A DNA stretch of 64,000 bases from Pseudomonas hunanensis (GCF_013393325.1 NZ_QJRC01000088.1:1-64000), one strand, 5' to 3'. Shown: positions 37,599 to 46,891, counted from the first letter of the stretch. The notes: a model not told the origin generated them from the letters alone. Made by a program: numbers and translations.

Positions 37599-39128
37599 AT
37601 GAGCCAGCAGCCCCTCATACTGCCTTTCGACCCTGCCGGCATCGCCCTTGATCGCCGTCGCGGGCTTAGCCAGCAGCTTTATCAGGCGTTAAGGGCGCGG
37701 GTGCTGGATGGGCGCCTGAGCAGTGGCACGCGGCTGCCGGCCACACGTGACCTGGCGGGCATGCTGGCGCTGTCACGCAACAGCGTGGTGCGTGCCTATG
37801 ACCAACTGTATGCCGAAGGCTACATCGAAAGCCGCGTCGGTGATGGCACGTACGTTAGCCAGCTTCCGAAACTATCCACACAAGTATCCACAGGGTTATC
37901 CCTGGGTTTATCAACAGGGTTATCCACATTTTCCGTTGGAAATACTGATGATTTATCCAGCGATCGACGTTTGAGCGAGCCTTTGCAGCGCTTGAAAAGT
38001 GGTCATTTGCCCTCGCCAAGAAGCGGTGCGCCTCGTGCTTTTCGCGTCGGTATTCCGGCATTCGACCTGTTCCCATTTGACGTCTGGGCCAAGCTGCAGG
38101 CGGGTTTCTGGCGCAACCCTTCCCCTGAACAGCTGGGCTACGGTGATCCGGCAGGTGAGCCGGCTTTACGCGAGTTGATCGCGGCTTACCTGCGCCGCTC
38201 GCGCGGGCTGAGCTGCACGGCTGAACAAATTGTGATCACCAGTGGTGCGCAGCAGGCCATCAGCCTTTGTGCACAGCTGCTGCTGCAACCTGGCGACGGT
38301 GTGGCTGTGGAAAACCCAGGCTATCGGGCGGCCGGTCATGCTTTCACGCTGGCGGGTGGCCGAGTGTTTGGCGTGCCGGTGGATGAAGACGGCATGGATT
38401 GCGGCCGGCTCGAGCAACGGCCGGATTGCCGGCTGGCCTATGTCACGCCTGCTCACCAGTACCCGACCGGGGTGACCATGAGCCTGGCGCGCCGCCTGGC
38501 ATTGCTGGCCTGGGCGGAACGCAGCGATGGCTGGGTCATCGAGGACGACTACGACGGCGAGTATCGCTACAGTGGCGCGCCGCTGGCCCCGCTGGCAGCG
38601 CTCGACCGGCACGGGCGGGTGCTGTATGTCGGCACCTTTGGCAAGATCGCCTTCCCGGCGTTACGCCTGGGCTATCTGGTGCTCCCGCCGCAGCTGGCGC
38701 AGGCGTTCAGCCAGGGCAAGGCGCTAGCGGTGCGGCATTCGGAGGTCAGCAGCCAGTGCGTGATGGCCGAGTTCATGGCCCGCGGGCATTTTCAGCGGCA
38801 TATCCGCCGTATGCGCAAGGCGGCGTTGAACCGGCGCAATGTGCTCAAGGCCGGTTGGCCAGTGGATGTTCCGGGGTTGGGCGCAATGCCGGAAGTGGCG
38901 GCTGGGCTGCATGTGAAGGTCGATGTGGATAACTTTGCGAAAGAGCAGGAACTGGTGGCAAGAGCGGAGGCGGTGGGCGTGGAGGTAACACCGCTGAGCA
39001 ATTTCTGGTTGGCGGATAGCGATGTGCCTGTGGATAAGCGAGCGGGCTTGGTGCTGGGGTTTGCGGCGGTGCCGGAGGGTGAGATTGCCGAGGCCCTGAT
39101 GAAGCTGCGCAAAGCCTGGAGAAAGTGA
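37599..39128 (+). CDS. MocR/PdxR-type GntR regulator with aminotransferase domain
   Basis: A 509-residue regulator. Residues 15-85 form a GntR winged helix (LSQQLYQALRARVLDGRLSSGTRLPATRDLA; SRNSVVRAYDQL). Residues about 90-125 form a linker with repeated L-S-T-G (TQVSTGLSLGLSTGLSTFS). The rest is a fold-type-I aminotransferase domain (ITSGAQQAISLCAQLL; VIEDDYDGEYRY; TFGKIAFPALRLGYL) with the PLP lysine in FGK. Such regulators sense PLP-bound amino compounds. The linker uses TTA and ACA codons unusual for this genome and creates DnaA-box-like words. It probably controls the divergent PaiB-GNAT operon. Confidence 0.9.
   Translation: MSQQPLILPFDPAGIALDRRRGLSQQLYQALRARVLDGRLSSGTRLPATRDLAGMLALSRNSVVRAYDQLYAEGYIESRVGDGTYVSQLPKLSTQVSTGLSLGLSTGLSTFSVGNTDDLSSDRRLSEPLQRLKSGHLPSPRSGAPRAFRVGIPAFDLFPFDVWAKLQAGFWRNPSPEQLGYGDPAGEPALRELIAAYLRRSRGLSCTAEQIVITSGAQQAISLCAQLLLQPGDGVAVENPGYRAAGHAFTLAGGRVFGVPVDEDGMDCGRLEQRPDCRLAYVTPAHQYPTGVTMSLARRLALLAWAERSDGWVIEDDYDGEYRYSGAPLAPLAALDRHGRVLYVGTFGKIAFPALRLGYLVLPPQLAQAFSQGKALAVRHSEVSSQCVMAEFMARGHFQRHIRRMRKAALNRRNVLKAGWPVDVPGLGAMPEVAAGLHVKVDVDNFAKEQELVARAEAVGVEVTPLSNFWLADSDVPVDKRAGLVLGFAAVPEGEIAEALMKLRKAWRK
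37867..37928. repeat. Short tandem-like repeat of TATCCACA words in the MocR linker
   Basis: The linker holds the words CTATCCACA, GTATCCACA, GTTATCCCTG, TTATCAACA and the exact TTATCCACA (37920-37928), interleaved with CAGGGTTATC repeats. Further exact 9-mers occur at 38924 and 39029 in the same gene. Confidence 0.6.
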
Positions 39129-39160
39129 ATGGGGCCGCTGTGCGGCCCTTCGTGGGTGAC

Positions 39161-40264
39161 TCAGGTGCCGGACTTGATCCGCGTCCAGGCCCGGGTTCGC
39201 GCCCGTTCGGCATCCCGTGCCAGGGGCTTGAGGGTATACAGCTTGGCCATCGCCTCGGTCGTCGGGTACAGGTTGGGGTTGTTGCGAATCGTCGGGTTCA
39301 CCTTGGCGGTCGCATCTTTGTTCGGGTTCGGATACCCAACGAAGTCGCTGATGGGTGCGATCACCTCGGGTCGCAGCAGGTAGTTGATGAACGCATGCGC
39401 ATCTTCCGGGTTGGCCGCGCCCTTCGGAATCGACAGCATGTCGAACCAGATCGGCGCGCCTTCCTTGGGCAGGCGCATGTCCACCACCACGCCATTTTTC
39501 GCCTCACGGGCGCGGTTGGCGGCCTGCGAGAAGCTGCCGCTGTAGCCTACCGCCACGCAGATGTCGCCATTGGCAATATCTGCCATGTACTTCGAGGAAT
39601 GGAAGTAGGTGATATGCGGGCGAATCTTCAGCATCAGTTCCTCGGCCTTCTTGTAGTCGGCCGGTTTGTCGCTGTTCGGCGGCAAGCCCAGGTACTGCAG
39701 GGCCAGAGGCATGATCTCCGATGGCGAGTCGAGCAGGGCTACGCCGCACTGCTTGAGCTTGGCGATGTTCTCTTCCTTGAAGATCAGGTCCCAGCTGTCC
39801 ACCGGCGCATTGTCGCCCAGCGCCGCCTTGACCTTGGCCGGGTTGAAGCCGATCAACACGGTGCCATACATATACGGCACGGCAAACTTGTTGCCCGGGT
39901 CGTTGGCTTCGATCAGCTTCATCAGCGCCGGGTCCAGGTGTTGCCAGTTCGGCAGCTTGCTGCGGTCCAGCGGCTGGAAAACCCCGGCTTCGATCTGTTT
40001 GGCGAGGAACACGTTGGACGGTACCACCACGTCATAGCCGGAGTTGCCGGTGAGCAGCTTGGCCTCCAGTGCTTCGTTGGTGTCGAAGATGTCGTACACC
40101 AGTTTGACGCCGCTGTCCTTCTGGAAGTCGGTCAAGGTCTGCGGGGTGATGTAATCGAACCAGTTATACACACGCAGGGTGCGCTGCTCCGCTTGGGCGT
40201 GCAGGGCACCGGTGAACAGGGTGGCAGCGATGAACGGGGTGAGCAGACGCTTGAGTCGGACCAT
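39161..40264 (-). CDS. Polyamine ABC transporter substrate-binding protein, PotF/SpuD-like
   Basis: A 367-residue periplasmic binding protein with a signal peptide (MVRLKRLLTPFIAATLFTGA, cut near HAQA). The mature start LRVYNWFDYITPQTLTDFQKDSG and later VPSNVFLAKQI, MYGTVLIGFNP and AVGYSGSFSQAA are the PotF/SpuD spermidine-putrescine type. No permease or ATPase gene is adjacent, so it must share a transporter encoded elsewhere. Its start overlaps the stop of the acetylpolyamine amidohydrolase gene (TAATG), a coupling that links capture of polyamines with deacetylation of their acetyl forms. Confidence 0.88.
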   Translation of the reverse strand: MVRLKRLLTPFIAATLFTGALHAQAEQRTLRVYNWFDYITPQTLTDFQKDSGVKLVYDIFDTNEALEAKLLTGNSGYDVVVPSNVFLAKQIEAGVFQPLDRSKLPNWQHLDPALMKLIEANDPGNKFAVPYMYGTVLIGFNPAKVKAALGDNAPVDSWDLIFKEENIAKLKQCGVALLDSPSEIMPLALQYLGLPPNSDKPADYKKAEELMLKIRPHITYFHSSKYMADIANGDICVAVGYSGSFSQAANRAREAKNGVVVDMRLPKEGAPIWFDMLSIPKGAANPEDAHAFINYLLRPEVIAPISDFVGYPNPNKDATAKVNPTIRNNPNLYPTTEAMAKLYTLKPLARDAERARTRAWTRIKSGT

Positions 40265-41307
40265 TACCGGGCTCCTGGCTGGGCGCGCTGGAAGCCTTCC
40301 AGCACATTGACCGCGTTGATACCGATTTCTTCCACAGCGTAGCCGCCTTCCATCACGAACAAGGTCGGCTTGCCCAGCTGGCCGATGCGCTGGCCCATCT
40401 CCAGGTAGTCCGGGCTGTCCAACTTGAACTGCGAGATGGGGTCATCCTTGAAGGTGTCCACACCCAGGGAGATCACCAGTACGTCGGCGTCATAGCGGGC
40501 GATGCGCTGGCAGGCGTCTTCCAGGGCGGCACTCCAGGCAGCCCAGTCGCTACCGGCCGGCAAGGGGTAGTTGATGTTGCAGCCCTCGCCGGCGCCTTCG
40601 CCGGTTTCATCGGCATAGCCGAGGAAGAACGGGAATTCATCCTGCGGGTCGCCGTGGATCGAGGCAAAGAACACATCGTCGCGGCTGTAGAAGATGTCCT
40701 GGGTTCCGTTGCCGTGGTGGTAGTCGACGTCGAGGATGGCAACCTTGCGCCGGCCTTGGTCGAGGAAGGCCTGAGCGGCGATGGCGGCGTTGTTGAGGTA
40801 GCAGTAGCCACCCATCACTTCGCCAGCGGCGTGGTGCCCTGGCGGACGGCACAGCGCGAAGGCCGAATGGGCACCTTGCTGGATCGCTGCCTGGGCGGTA
40901 AGGGCGACCTGGGCGGCGCTGTAGGCCGCTTGCCAAGTGCCGGCGGTGATCGGTGCACCGGCATCGAAACTGTAGTAGCCCAGCTCACCGTGCAGGCCAG
41001 TGGGTTTTACCTGGCGCAGGGTGCGCGCAGGCCAGGTGAAGGGCAGCAGGTCGCCCTCATGGCCCAATGCGGCCCAGCGGGCCCAGGCGCCCTCGAAGAA
41101 GTTCAGGTAGTCGGCGCTGTGGATGCGAAGCAACGGCGCGCGGCCGAAATCGGTAGGGCCTTGGATATCGCCGAGGTTGCGCTTTTTTACCTGGTCGAGC
41201 ACATGGTCTGCACGCGAAGGCATTTCGAAGCAGGGCATCAGCTTGCCGTCGATCAGCTCGCAGCGGCCGTGGTGCAGGCGGTGGTCATCGGAATAGATCG
41301 TCAGCAT
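40264..41307 (-). CDS. Acetylpolyamine amidohydrolase, histone-deacetylase family
   Basis: A 347-residue zinc hydrolase that removes acetyl groups from acetylated polyamines such as acetylputrescine. The deacetylase motifs are intact: CRPPGHHA, GGYCYLNNAAIAAQ, the metal-binding LDVDYHHGNGT, and GVDTFKDDPISQF with VMEGGYAV. Length and sequence match bacterial acetylpolyamine amidohydrolases better than acetoin or histone deacetylases. It is translationally coupled to the polyamine-binding protein downstream. The divergent position of no regulator suggests its own promoter in 41308-41400; the AraC gene lies upstream on the same strand and may regulate it. Confidence 0.87.
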   Translation of the reverse strand: MLTIYSDDHRLHHGRCELIDGKLMPCFEMPSRADHVLDQVKKRNLGDIQGPTDFGRAPLLRIHSADYLNFFEGAWARWAALGHEGDLLPFTWPARTLRQVKPTGLHGELGYYSFDAGAPITAGTWQAAYSAAQVALTAQAAIQQGAHSAFALCRPPGHHAAGEVMGGYCYLNNAAIAAQAFLDQGRRKVAILDVDYHHGNGTQDIFYSRDDVFFASIHGDPQDEFPFFLGYADETGEGAGEGCNINYPLPAGSDWAAWSAALEDACQRIARYDADVLVISLGVDTFKDDPISQFKLDSPDYLEMGQRIGQLGKPTLFVMEGGYAVEEIGINAVNVLEGFQRAQPGAR

Positions 41308-41423
41308 TGTTGTTCTCCGGTGGGTACTGGCGTGGGTCCATTGTCATGGGCGGATCAGTACGGGAGAACGACGCAAATGGCCAAAAGGGGATCGATATGG
41401 CCAAGCGCTTTGGCCGCAGCAGC

Positions 41424-42416
41424 TCAACCGCGAAAGTGGCTGGGCGCCACACCACTCCAGCGTTGGAACGCATGCCGAAAGCTGGCCGTCTCACTGAAGC
41501 CCAAGGTCTCGGCAATCCGGTAAATCGGCATTTGCTCGTCTGCCAACAACTGCTTGGCCCGTTCGAACCTTAGCTCGTCCAGCAGCTGTTGATAACTGCA
41601 GCCCAACGCCTGTAAATGCCGACGCAGGGTGCGCGACGAGCAGTTCATCTGCCTCGCCAGCCCTTCCAGCCCCGGTGCTGCGTCCAACTGCTGCACCAGC
41701 AGCTGGCGAATCCGCCCTAGCCAGGCCTGGCGGCCCGTGAACTCCAGGTTCAGGCGTCGGCAGCGTTCACTCATGGCCTTGTGGGTAATCGGGTCGGCCA
41801 GCGGCAGCGGCATATCCAGCCAGCGCCTTTCGAAGGCAAAGGCATTGTCCTCGGCGGAGAAGCCGATCGGGCATTGGAACGCATCGGCATAGCGTGTGTG
41901 GTAACCAGGACGAGGGTGCTCGAAACGGGTGCCCAGCAGCGGCAACGGGCGGCCAAGCAGGTCGTCGCAGATGACTTTCAGCGAAACCAGGCAGAACTCT
42001 GCGTTGAACGCGCTCAGCGCAGGGCTGTCGTGATAGTCGCTGGCGCTGAACCAGACGCGCTGGCCGTCGTCGAGCAAACGCAGCTTGAAGACTGTTCCCA
42101 GCAGTGCCGGATACTGCAGCGCCAGGCGCAAGGCGTCACCCAAAGTGGCACTGGAGAGCAGGGCGTAACCGAGCATGCCGTAGCACGACACATGCATGCG
42201 CCGGCCCAGCTCCAGGCCGATGTCCTCACGCCGGGCCACTGCGTTGGCGCACACCTGCAGTTCCTGCTGGGTGGTGATGCGCGCATCGGCGTGGCCCAGG
42301 TCTGCCGGGCCGATGCCGCTGCCGGCCAGCAGTGCCGAGGCCTCGCAACCGTCTGCCTGAAAGACATTGAGGATCAGCGAAACCGCATTGAGGGTGGTCA
42401 GGTGACTGTGCAGCAT
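41424..42416 (-). CDS. AraC-family transcriptional regulator
   Basis: A 330-residue regulator of the OruR/ArgR-like AraC branch. An N-terminal sensory domain (ISLILNVFQADGCEASALLAGSGI; MHVSCYGMLGYALLSSATLGDAL) is followed by two helix-turn-helix units (LEGLARQMNCSSRTLRRHLQALG; IYRIAETLGFSETASFRHAFQRWSGVAPSHFR). The effector is unknown. The ATG at 42416 (MLHSHLT) fits the family; the frame begins 28 codons earlier. It lies directly upstream of the polyamine pair, a plausible target, though the 116-base gap allows independent transcription. Confidence 0.87.
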   Translation of the reverse strand: MLHSHLTTLNAVSLILNVFQADGCEASALLAGSGIGPADLGHADARITTQQELQVCANAVARREDIGLELGRRMHVSCYGMLGYALLSSATLGDALRLALQYPALLGTVFKLRLLDDGQRVWFSASDYHDSPALSAFNAEFCLVSLKVICDDLLGRPLPLLGTRFEHPRPGYHTRYADAFQCPIGFSAEDNAFAFERRWLDMPLPLADPITHKAMSERCRRLNLEFTGRQAWLGRIRQLLVQQLDAAPGLEGLARQMNCSSRTLRRHLQALGCSYQQLLDELRFERAKQLLADEQMPIYRIAETLGFSETASFRHAFQRWSGVAPSHFRG

Positions 42417-42502
42417 GCTGGGTAATCCCGTTGGCCTGGGACGCATTATGGAGCAAGTTGTGTGCCGATATCCGAGGCCGCCTGGTGGCGGCAAAACCAT
42501 CA

Positions 42503-42538
42503 GGCAAAAAAAAGGCCCGAAGCATAGGCTCGGGCCTT
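42503..42538 (-). terminator. Terminator of aspA
   Basis: AAGGCCCGA and TCGGGCCTT form a stem at 42512-42538. On the reverse strand it is followed by a run of eight T (A-run at 42506-42513). It lies 58 bases beyond the aspA stop. Confidence 0.85.
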
Positions 42539-42595
42539 GAAAGGTTGAGAGGTGTCTAGTCCCTTAACCTGGTGAGACTGTTTGCAGCGGGCTGG

Positions 42596-44020
42596 TTACG
42601 ACTTCAGCGGAACCAGGCGCGGGGCGATCATGTTTTCTGGACGCAGGATGTCGTCGAGCATCGCGTCGTCCAGCAGCTTCTCTTCACGCACCAGTTCCAG
42701 CACGCCGCGGCCGCTTTCCAGGGCAACGCGGGCGATACGGGTGGCGTTTTCGTAGCCGATGTACGGGTTCAGTGCAGTGACCAGGCCGATCGAGTGCTCG
42801 ACCAGTTCACGGCAGCGCTGTTCGTTGGCGGTGATGCCGACGATGCAGTGCTCGCGCAGCATGTCCATGGCGCGTTGCAGCAGGCGGATCGAGTCGAAGA
42901 TCTTGTAGGCGATCAGCGGCTCCATCACGTTCAGCTGCAGCTGGCCACCTTCGGCGGCGACGGTCAGGGCCAGGTCGTTGCCCATGATGGCGAAGGCCAC
43001 CTGGTTGACGGCTTCCGGGATAACCGGGTTGACCTTGCCTGGCATGATCGAGCTGCCTGGCTGACGCGCTGGCAGGTTGATCTCGTTGATGCCGGTGCGC
43101 GGGCCGCTGGACAGCAGACGCAAGTCGTTACAGATTTTCGAGAGCTTGACCGCGGTACGCTTGAGCATGCCGGAGAACAGCACGAAGGCGCCCATGTCGG
43201 AAGTGGCTTCGATCAGGTCGGCAGCCGGTACCAGCGGCTGGCCACTGATGGCGGCCAGGCGCTGTACGGCCAGAGCCTGGTAGCCAGGGTCGGCGTTGAT
43301 GCCGGTGCCGATGGCGGTACCGCCCAGGTTGATTTCGGTCAGCAGTTCCGGGGCCAGCGAGCGCAGGCGCTGCAGGTCTTCGGTCATGGTGGTGGCGAAG
43401 GCGCGGAATTCCTGGCCCAGGGTCATCGGTACGGCGTCCTGCAGCTGGGTACGGCCCATCTTCAGTACGTGGTCGAATTCTTTACCCTTGGCAGCGAAGG
43501 CCTGAATCAGGCTGTCGAGGCTGGCCAGCAGTGCGTCGTGACCCAGCAGCAGGCCCAGACGGATAGCGGTCGGGTAGGCGTCGTTGGTCGACTGCGCCAT
43601 GTTCACGTCGTTGTTCGGGTGCAGGTACTGGTACTCACCCTTCTGGTGGCCCATGGCCTCCAGCGCAACGTTGGCAATGACTTCGTTGGCGTTCATGTTG
43701 GTAGAAGTACCAGCACCGCCTTGGATCATGTCCACCACGAACTGGTCGTGGTAATCGCCTTTGATCAGGCGGGCGCAGGCTGCGGTGATGGCAGCGTGCT
43801 TGGCATCGCTCAGGTGACCCAGCTCACGGTTGGCGTCGGCAGCGGCCTGCTTGACCATGGCCAGGGCCACGACCAGCTTCGGGTAGTGCGACAGTGGAAC
43901 ACCGGAGAGGTGGAAGTTGTTGGCAGCGCGCAGGGTCTGGATGCCGTAGTAGGCATCTGCAGGAACTTCAAGGGTACCCAACAAGTCTTTTTCGACGCGG
44001 AACGATGCAGCGGAGGACAT
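42596..44020 (-). CDS. aspA: Aspartate ammonia-lyase
   Basis: A 474-residue cytosolic tetrameric enzyme of the fumarase/aspartase superfamily that splits L-aspartate to fumarate and ammonia. The superfamily signature GSSIMPGKVNPV holds the catalytic serine; GGAGTSTNMNANEV and TNDAYPTA are the other conserved blocks. The start MSSAASFRVEKD was chosen by family N-terminus; ATGs four and eleven codons upstream are possible. It is divergent from a LysR gene, with a 182-base gap that should carry the shared control region. Confidence 0.93.
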   Translation of the reverse strand: MSSAASFRVEKDLLGTLEVPADAYYGIQTLRAANNFHLSGVPLSHYPKLVVALAMVKQAAADANRELGHLSDAKHAAITAACARLIKGDYHDQFVVDMIQGGAGTSTNMNANEVIANVALEAMGHQKGEYQYLHPNNDVNMAQSTNDAYPTAIRLGLLLGHDALLASLDSLIQAFAAKGKEFDHVLKMGRTQLQDAVPMTLGQEFRAFATTMTEDLQRLRSLAPELLTEINLGGTAIGTGINADPGYQALAVQRLAAISGQPLVPAADLIEATSDMGAFVLFSGMLKRTAVKLSKICNDLRLLSSGPRTGINEINLPARQPGSSIMPGKVNPVIPEAVNQVAFAIMGNDLALTVAAEGGQLQLNVMEPLIAYKIFDSIRLLQRAMDMLREHCIVGITANEQRCRELVEHSIGLVTALNPYIGYENATRIARVALESGRGVLELVREEKLLDDAMLDDILRPENMIAPRLVPLKS

Positions 44021-44202
44021 GATGTATATCATCTCGATTTTGACCCGGCACATGCCGGAATGGCGCCAATCCTAGGCCTGAAGGTGATTTTGCGGCCAAT
44101 GCTGTTGCACGCTAACCTATGCACAAACGGCATAGTGTTTCGTGTGACGCCAATTGACATTCGAGCGTGTTCCATTTTGGTGCATGCCGGGAGATGTGCT
44201 TC

Positions 44203-45135
44203 GTGAACCTTGAAAGCAAATGGCTGGAAGACTTCAGTGCGCTGGCCGCTACCCGCAGTTTTTCCCAGGCGGCAGAGCGGCGTTTCGTGACCCAACCGGC
44301 CTTCAGCCGGCGCATTCGCAGCCTTGAAGCGGCGCTGGGCCTGCAACTGGTGAACCGTTCCCGCACACCGATCGAACTGACCGAAGCCGGGCAGCTTTTT
44401 CTCGTCACAGCGCGCACCGTTGTCGACCAGTTGGGCGAAATTCTCCGCCATTTACATCACCTTGAGGGTGGGCAGGGCGAGGTGGTTCAGGTAGCGGCGG
44501 CACACTCCTTGGCATCAGGCTTTTTCCCCCGTTGGGTTGCCCAGTTGCGCAACGACGGTTTGAACATCGCCACCCGCCTGGTTGCGACTAACGTCGGAGA
44601 TGCCGTGCACGCATTGCGCGAGGGCGGCTGTGACCTGATGCTGGCTTTCTACGACCCGGATGCGGCCCTGCAGATGGATGCCGAGATCTTCCCGTCGCTG
44701 CACATGGGCACTACGGAAATGCTGCCGGTGTGTGCAGTGGATGCTGAAGGCAAGCCATTGTTCGACCTGGAAGGCGAGGGCAGCGTGCCGCTGCTGGCCT
44801 ATACCGCGGGTGCATTCCTCGGGCGGTCGGTGAATTTGCTGCTGCGCCAGCGCAACCTGCGCTATACCACCGTCTATGAAACCGCCATGGCCGACAGCCT
44901 TAAAAGCATGGCGTTGGAAGGCCTGGGCATCGCCTGGGTGCCGCGCCTGTCGATGCGAGGCGAGCTGGAACGGGGCGAACTGGCTGTCTGCGGCGGCAGC
45001 CAGTGGCATGTGCCACTGGAAATTCGCCTGTACCGCTGCGCCCTGGTGCGCAAGGCCAACGTCAGGCTGTTGTGGCGCAAGCTCGAGGGGGCGGCGGCGG
45101 TTGACCCAAAAGTCAGCCAAAGCCCCGAAAAATAA
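44203..45135 (+). CDS. LysR-type regulator divergent from aspA
   Basis: A 310-residue LysR regulator. The N-terminal winged helix (KWLEDFSALAATRSFSQAAERRFVTQPAFSRRIRSLEAALG) is followed by a substrate-binding domain (LVATNVGDAVHALREGGCDLMLAFYDP). The GTG at 44203 (MNLESKW) lies 9 bases after GGGAG and fits the family start; the upstream ATG at 44194 is weaker. LysR genes usually control the divergent gene, so aspA is the likely target. The effector is unknown. Confidence 0.85.
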   Translation: MNLESKWLEDFSALAATRSFSQAAERRFVTQPAFSRRIRSLEAALGLQLVNRSRTPIELTEAGQLFLVTARTVVDQLGEILRHLHHLEGGQGEVVQVAAAHSLASGFFPRWVAQLRNDGLNIATRLVATNVGDAVHALREGGCDLMLAFYDPDAALQMDAEIFPSLHMGTTEMLPVCAVDAEGKPLFDLEGEGSVPLLAYTAGAFLGRSVNLLLRQRNLRYTTVYETAMADSLKSMALEGLGIAWVPRLSMRGELERGELAVCGGSQWHVPLEIRLYRCALVRKANVRLLWRKLEGAAAVDPKVSQSPEK

Positions 45136-45182
45136 GGCCCGACAGTTGGTCGCCGGGGTGCCTTAATCGCACTACCTTACGG

Positions 45183-45269
45183 TATACTGCGCGGCCTTTC
45201 GACCGGATGCATCCGGTCCTGATCAGCAAACAAGCCACGCCGGTCGTCCCGCGTGGCTTGTTGTTTTTT
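45183..45269 (+). promoter_or_regulatory. purE promoter and leader with terminator-like hairpins
   Basis: TATACT (45183-45188) is a good -10 box. The leader then carries the palindrome GACCGGATGCATCCGGTC (45201-45218), a strong hairpin ACAAGCCACGC (45230-45240) with GCGTGGCTTGT (45251-45261) ending in TTTTTT, and a small GCGCC/GGCGC stem just before the purE ribosome site. The second hairpin is a Rho-independent terminator placed 38 bases before the gene, so attenuation or a short leader RNA is likely. Confidence 0.65.
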
Positions 45270-45306
45270 GACGCGCCTGCGGGCGCACAAGCGAAGAGGC
45301 TCGACG

Positions 45307-45798
45307 ATGAGTGCACTGGTTGGCGTGATCATGGGCTCCAAGTCCGATTGGTCCACCCTTAGCCACACCGCCGATATGCTGGAAAAACTCGGCATTCCCT
45401 ACGAAGTGAAGGTGGTTTCCGCTCACCGCACCCCGGATCTGCTGTTCCAGTATGCCGAGGAGGCCGAGGGCCGTGGCATCGAGGTGATCATCGCCGGTGC
45501 CGGTGGCGCAGCCCACCTGCCAGGCATGTGCGCCGCCAAGACCCATCTGCCGGTGCTGGGCGTGCCGGTGCAGTCGTCGATGCTGTCGGGCGTCGATTCG
45601 CTGCTGTCGATCGTGCAGATGCCTGCTGGCGTGCCGGTTGCCACCCTGGCCATCGGCCGTGCCGGTGCGGTCAACGCTGCATTGCTGTCGGCCAGTATCC
45701 TTGGCGCCAAGTACCCGCAGTACCACGCGGCGTTGAAGCAGTTCCGCACGGAACAGACCGACACCGTGCTGGACAACCCAGACCCGCGCCAGGCTTGA
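45307..45798 (+). CDS. purE: N5-carboxyaminoimidazole ribonucleotide mutase
   Basis: A 163-residue class I PurE that converts N5-CAIR to CAIR in purine synthesis. The N-terminal [11 protein letters not shown], the catalytic VVSAHRTPD and [12 protein letters not shown] are all present. The ATG at 45307 follows GAGGCTCGACG. The next gene, purK, starts 10 bases after its stop, forming the usual purEK unit behind the terminator-containing leader. Confidence 0.95.
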   Translation: MSALVGVIMGSKSDWSTLSHTADMLEKLGIPYEVKVVSAHRTPDLLFQYAEEAEGRGIEVIIAGAGGAAHLPGMCAAKTHLPVLGVPVQSSMLSGVDSLLSIVQMPAGVPVATLAIGRAGAVNAALLSASILGAKYPQYHAALKQFRTEQTDTVLDNPDPRQA

Positions 45799-45808
45799 GG
45801 CTCAACCC

Positions 45809-46891
45809 ATGAAGATCGGTGTAATCGGTGGCGGCCAGCTGGGCCGCATGCTGGCCCTGGCGGGCACCCCGCTGGGCATGAACTTCGCCTTCCTCGACCC
45901 GGCGCCGGACGCTTGCGCCGCGCCCCTGGGCGAGCACCTGCGTGCCGACTACGGCGACCAGGACCACCTGCGCCAGTTGGCCGACGAAGTCGACCTGGTC
46001 ACCTTCGAGTTCGAAAGCGTCCCGGCCGAGACCGTGGCCTTCCTCTCGCAGTTCGTGCCGGTGTACCCCAGCGCCGAAGCGCTGCGCATCGCCCGTGACC
46101 GCCTGTTCGAAAAGAGCATGTTCCGCGACCTGGGCATTCCCACCCCGGCCTTCGCCGACATCCTCTCGCAGGCAGACCTGGAGGCGGCGGTGGCCAGCAT
46201 CGGCCTGCCAGCCGTACTGAAAACCCGCACCCTGGGTTACGACGGCAAGGGCCAGAAGGTGCTGCGCACGCCAGAAGACGTGGTCGGTACCTTCGCCGAG
46301 CTGGGCAGCGTGCCATGCCTGCTGGAAGGCTTCGTGCCGTTCACTGGCGAGGTGTCGCTGGTGGCTGTACGTGCCCGCGATGGCGAAACCCGCTTCTACC
46401 CGCTGGTGCACAATACGCACGAAAGCGGCATCCTGCGCCTGTCGGTGGCCAGCCAGGCACACCCGCTGCAGGCCCTGGCCGAAGACTACGTCGGCCGTGT
46501 GTTGCAGAAGCTGGATTACGTTGGCGTGATGGCCTTCGAGTTCTTCGAGGTAGACGGCGGCCTGAAGGCCAACGAAATCGCCCCGCGCGTGCACAACTCC
46601 GGGCACTGGACCATCGAAGGCGCCGAGTGCAGCCAGTTCGAGAACCACCTGCGCGCCGTTGCCGGCCTGCCGCTGGGCTCGACCGCCAAGGTGGGCGAGA
46701 GCGCGATGCTCAACTTCATCGGTGAAGTGCCGGCCGTGGACAAAGTCGTCGCCATCGCCGACTGCCACCTGCACCACTATGGCAAGGCCTTCAAGGTTGG
46801 CCGCAAGGTTGGCCATGCCACGCTGCGCTGCCATGACATGGCCACCCTTGAACGCAAGATTGCCGAAGTAGAGGCACTGATCAGCAACTGA
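45809..46891 (+). CDS. purK: N5-carboxyaminoimidazole ribonucleotide synthase
   Basis: A 360-residue ATP-grasp enzyme that makes N5-CAIR from AIR, ATP and bicarbonate, the substrate of PurE. IGVIGGGQLGRMLALAG opens the fold, KTRTLGYDGKGQ is the glycine-rich ATP loop, and NEIAPRVHNSGHWTIEG the C-terminal catalytic region. It is second in the purEK operon and ends at the terminator 46941-46974. Confidence 0.95.
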   Translation: MKIGVIGGGQLGRMLALAGTPLGMNFAFLDPAPDACAAPLGEHLRADYGDQDHLRQLADEVDLVTFEFESVPAETVAFLSQFVPVYPSAEALRIARDRLFEKSMFRDLGIPTPAFADILSQADLEAAVASIGLPAVLKTRTLGYDGKGQKVLRTPEDVVGTFAELGSVPCLLEGFVPFTGEVSLVAVRARDGETRFYPLVHNTHESGILRLSVASQAHPLQALAEDYVGRVLQKLDYVGVMAFEFFEVDGGLKANEIAPRVHNSGHWTIEGAECSQFENHLRAVAGLPLGSTAKVGESAMLNFIGEVPAVDKVVAIADCHLHHYGKAFKVGRKVGHATLRCHDMATLERKIAEVEALISN

